Source: Kofleriaceae bacterium (GTDB lineage: Bacteria; Myxococcota_A; Polyangia; Haliangiales; Haliangiaceae). From it: a DNA stretch of 6,730 nt. Positions 5,975 to 6,730 of the stretch are shown here, one piece after another (the first letter of the stretch is position 1; every line of letters begins with the position of its first letter). The stretch lies in the NCBI GenBank assembly GCA_016763395.1, contig JAESTW010000045.1:1-6730 (forward strand), in the 5' to 3' direction. The notes under the pieces were generated by a model. That model was not told where the DNA came from, ran no database searches, and saw only the letters and a program-made list of their open reading frames with translations. A program made the translations under genes and the position numbers.

Positions 5975-6730
5975 CTTGCTACCGACGACGATGTATTGAT
6001 CTGGCAACTTTTCAGTGATGATCTCAGCGCTCAGTCCGGCGGCCTTGAGCTCTTTTACGATGGAGTCGGGAAGTAGGCGATGAGACTTTTTCGGACCGTG
6101 CTTTGCCTCCATTGTAAAGTCAACGATCGTCACAGTACCTCCCTCGGCTAGCCCTTTAGCGAGCTTCTTGGCGTATCCAACTCGGTCTGCAATGTGGTGC
6201 CAGGTGTTGACGATAAGTACTCGGTCCAGTGAACTCGGTGCCAGGCCCGGATCATCGGTTGCGGAGATTTCAGCAGTGACGTTGCCCAGCTTCTCTTTCT
6301 TGGCGCGTTCTCGCATGTAGCGAACCATGTCTTTTTCGATGTCCAGCCCGACTACGCTGCCTTTTTCACCAACGGCGGCGGAGAGATGAGGCAAAAAGTA
6401 GCCCGTTCCTGCACCGATATCCGCGACGCGCATGCCTTTGGTGATTTTCATGCGTGCAATAACTTCTTTGGGCATCTGCCAAGACTTCCGCCCCTTCTTG
6501 TCGAATCGTTTGGCCCACTTGTCCGCATCTTCAAATCGGTGTCCGAGAGGTTCTCCGCCGGCGCCGTGGGCGTGTTCTTCTCCGTGTCCACCGTGAGCGT
6601 GTTCTTCAGCGTGTTCACCTTTTCCCGCATGCTCACCGTGTTCTCCATCAGCATGTTTGTCCGATTTTGAGGCATCGGAGTTATCGCTTTTGTCAGCGCC
6701 AACCACTTTCTCGTTCGGGGACTTTGCCGC
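5972..6730 (-). CDS. Class I SAM-dependent methyltransferase with His-rich N-terminus (5' end outside window)
   Basis: The frame is open from the right edge, giving at least 252 residues; the first possible start inside the window is a GTG at 6706, which has no supporting context, so the true start is probably outside. Numbering from that GTG, residues 18-56 hold ten His in an HGEH/EEHAHG low-complexity stretch, then HRFEDADKWAKRFD leads into a Rossmann methyltransferase fold: motif I VADIGAGTGYF (94-104), acidic Asp122 in VVGLDIEKDMV for the SAM ribose, and NTWHHIADR (167-175) at the motif IV position. The C-terminus ends QYIVVGSK. From memory, deltaproteobacterial relatives share the His-rich segment and carry an N-terminal signal or lipoprotein peptide; if so this enzyme may be exported, which is puzzling because SAM is cytoplasmic. 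The His stretch may bind zinc, nickel or copper. The methyl acceptor is unknown. First visible gene of the coupled trio. Confidence 0.88.
   Translation of the reverse strand, partial: AAKSPNEKVVGADKSDNSDASKSDKHADGEHGEHAGKGEHAEEHAHGGHGEEHAHGAGGEPLGHRFEDADKWAKRFDKKGRKSWQMPKEVIARMKITKGMRVADIGAGTGYFLPHLSAAVGEKGSVVGLDIEKDMVRYMRERAKKEKLGNVTAEISATDDPGLAPSSLDRVLIVNTWHHIADRVGYAKKLAKGLAEGGTVTIVDFTMEAKHGPKKSHRLLPDSIVKELKAAGLSAEIITEKLPDQYIVVGSK
6564..6617 (-). repeat. Two 27-bp tandem units in the His-rich segment
   Basis: Units at 6564-6590 and 6591-6617 match at 23 of 27 positions and encode nine-residue steps containing EEHAHG. Further, more diverged His/Glu/Gly codons continue to about 6650. The repeat stays in frame, suggesting growth of the His-rich segment by duplication. 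Confidence 0.65.

Overview
The window looks like chromosomal DNA of a Gram-negative bacterium, most likely a Myxococcota/deltaproteobacterial-type lineage. The clues are several exported proteins with lipoprotein-type signals, an Asp-Ala-rich linker straight after a lipobox cysteine, and a His-rich methyltransferase of a kind I associate with that group. By eye the base composition is roughly balanced, less GC-rich than the well-known cultured myxobacteria, so an uncultured or divergent relative is plausible. This assignment is inference; there is no rRNA or other phylogenetic marker here. No tRNA, rRNA, CRISPR array, insertion sequence, phage gene or attachment site was seen.

Layout, right to left, because seven of the eight genes are on the minus strand. 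(A) 6730-4543 is a very tight three-gene run: a class I SAM-dependent methyltransferase with a His-rich N-terminal segment (5' end outside the window), a small TEX30/KANL3-like alpha/beta hydrolase, and an AlkB-like 2-oxoglutarate/Fe(II) dioxygenase. Both junctions are one-base stop/start overlaps (TAGTG and TAATG), so the three are very probably one transcript with coupled translation. (B) 4050-4526 is a lone plus-strand gene for a small probable lipoprotein with one InlB-B-repeat-like beta domain. It converges on group A with 16 bp between stop codons. (C) 3810-4049 is a 240-bp divergent intergenic region. (D) 3809-1 is a second minus-strand group of envelope genes: a transglutaminase-fold probable lipoprotein, a Cys-rich lipoprotein with an Asp-Ala linker, an MscS-type mechanosensitive channel, and a signal-peptide-bearing helical protein of unknown function that runs off the left edge. 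Gaps in D are 5, 2 and 54 bp, so at least the first three are likely co-transcribed.

The clearest functional calls are the MscS channel, the AlkB-like dioxygenase, the transglutaminase-like protein and the methyltransferase. Group D reads as an envelope module pairing an inner-membrane tension-gated channel with exported proteins; group A pairs a methyl-transferring enzyme with an oxidative demethylase-type enzyme and a hydrolase, and its shared substrate is unknown. The most interesting points are the unusual composition of operon A, the probable export of its methyltransferase, and the absent oxyanion His-Gly motif in the hydrolase. I found no convincing evidence for a wholly new defence or mobile system.
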